In this document: one piece after another, positions 6,073 through 6,075 of the stretch | Layout: each line of letters starts with the position of its first letter | Position numbering within the stretch: the stretch's first letter is position 1 | NCBI GenBank assembly: GCA_902773455.1 | Contig: CACYEW010000176.1 | Coordinates: 1-6,075, forward strand | DNA from: an uncultured Ruminococcus sp. | GTDB lineage: Bacteria; Bacillota; Clostridia; Oscillospirales; CAG-272 | DNA length: 6,075 nt | Direction of reading: 5' to 3' | Notes under the pieces: model-generated | The model's input: only the letters and a program-made list of their open reading frames with translations | What the model was told of the DNA's origin: nothing | The model's database searches: none | Made by a program: the position numbers and the translations under genes

Positions 6073-6075
6073 CTC

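Overview
The window looks like chromosomal DNA from a low-to-mid GC Bacillota, most likely an uncultured gut-type Clostridia. The signs are strong AGGAGG-type ribosome binding sites, a TTG start, frequent ATA and AGA codons, tight ATGA gene overlaps, and a MarR plus paired ABC half-transporter operon that is common in that group. All four complete genes end in TGA, and TGG encodes tryptophan throughout, so the standard bacterial code is in use. The species call is an inference from style only.

Left block (1-1624, minus strand): two overlapping genes read leftward. The upstream one (1100-1624) is a small membrane protein with an HEYGH zinc-peptidase-like motif. It overlaps by four bases (ATGA) the start of a cytoplasmic TIM-barrel protein resembling glycoside hydrolases of the clan GH-A type (1-1103). 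That second gene runs off the left edge, with 367 residues visible.

Divergent intergenic region (1625-1814): about 190 bases, AT-rich. It holds a good sigma-70 promoter for the rightward genes (TTGATT, 17 bases, TATAAT). Two dyads sit on that promoter, one over the -35 and one from the -10 into the predicted start point. A weaker candidate promoter faces left.

Right block (1815-5987, plus strand): a three-gene operon, each gene overlapping the next. It encodes a MarR-family regulator, a first ABC exporter half-transporter whose own ATP site is degenerate, and a second half-transporter with canonical catalytic residues but a variant LSQGQ signature. The two ABC proteins should pair into a heterodimeric exporter of the TM287/288, LmrCD, BmrCD type, with one active and one degenerate ATP site. 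The MarR protein probably represses its own operon and is released by a ligand or exported compound. The operon is closed by a strong hairpin terminator (6023-6056), and a 14-base perfect palindrome follows at once (6059-6072).

The region is mostly well-explained biology. The points worth a second look are the operator layout, the co-transcribed membrane metalloprotease-like protein and glycosidase-like protein, and the unclear catalytic residues of the latter. I saw no mobile element, CRISPR array, tRNA or rRNA.
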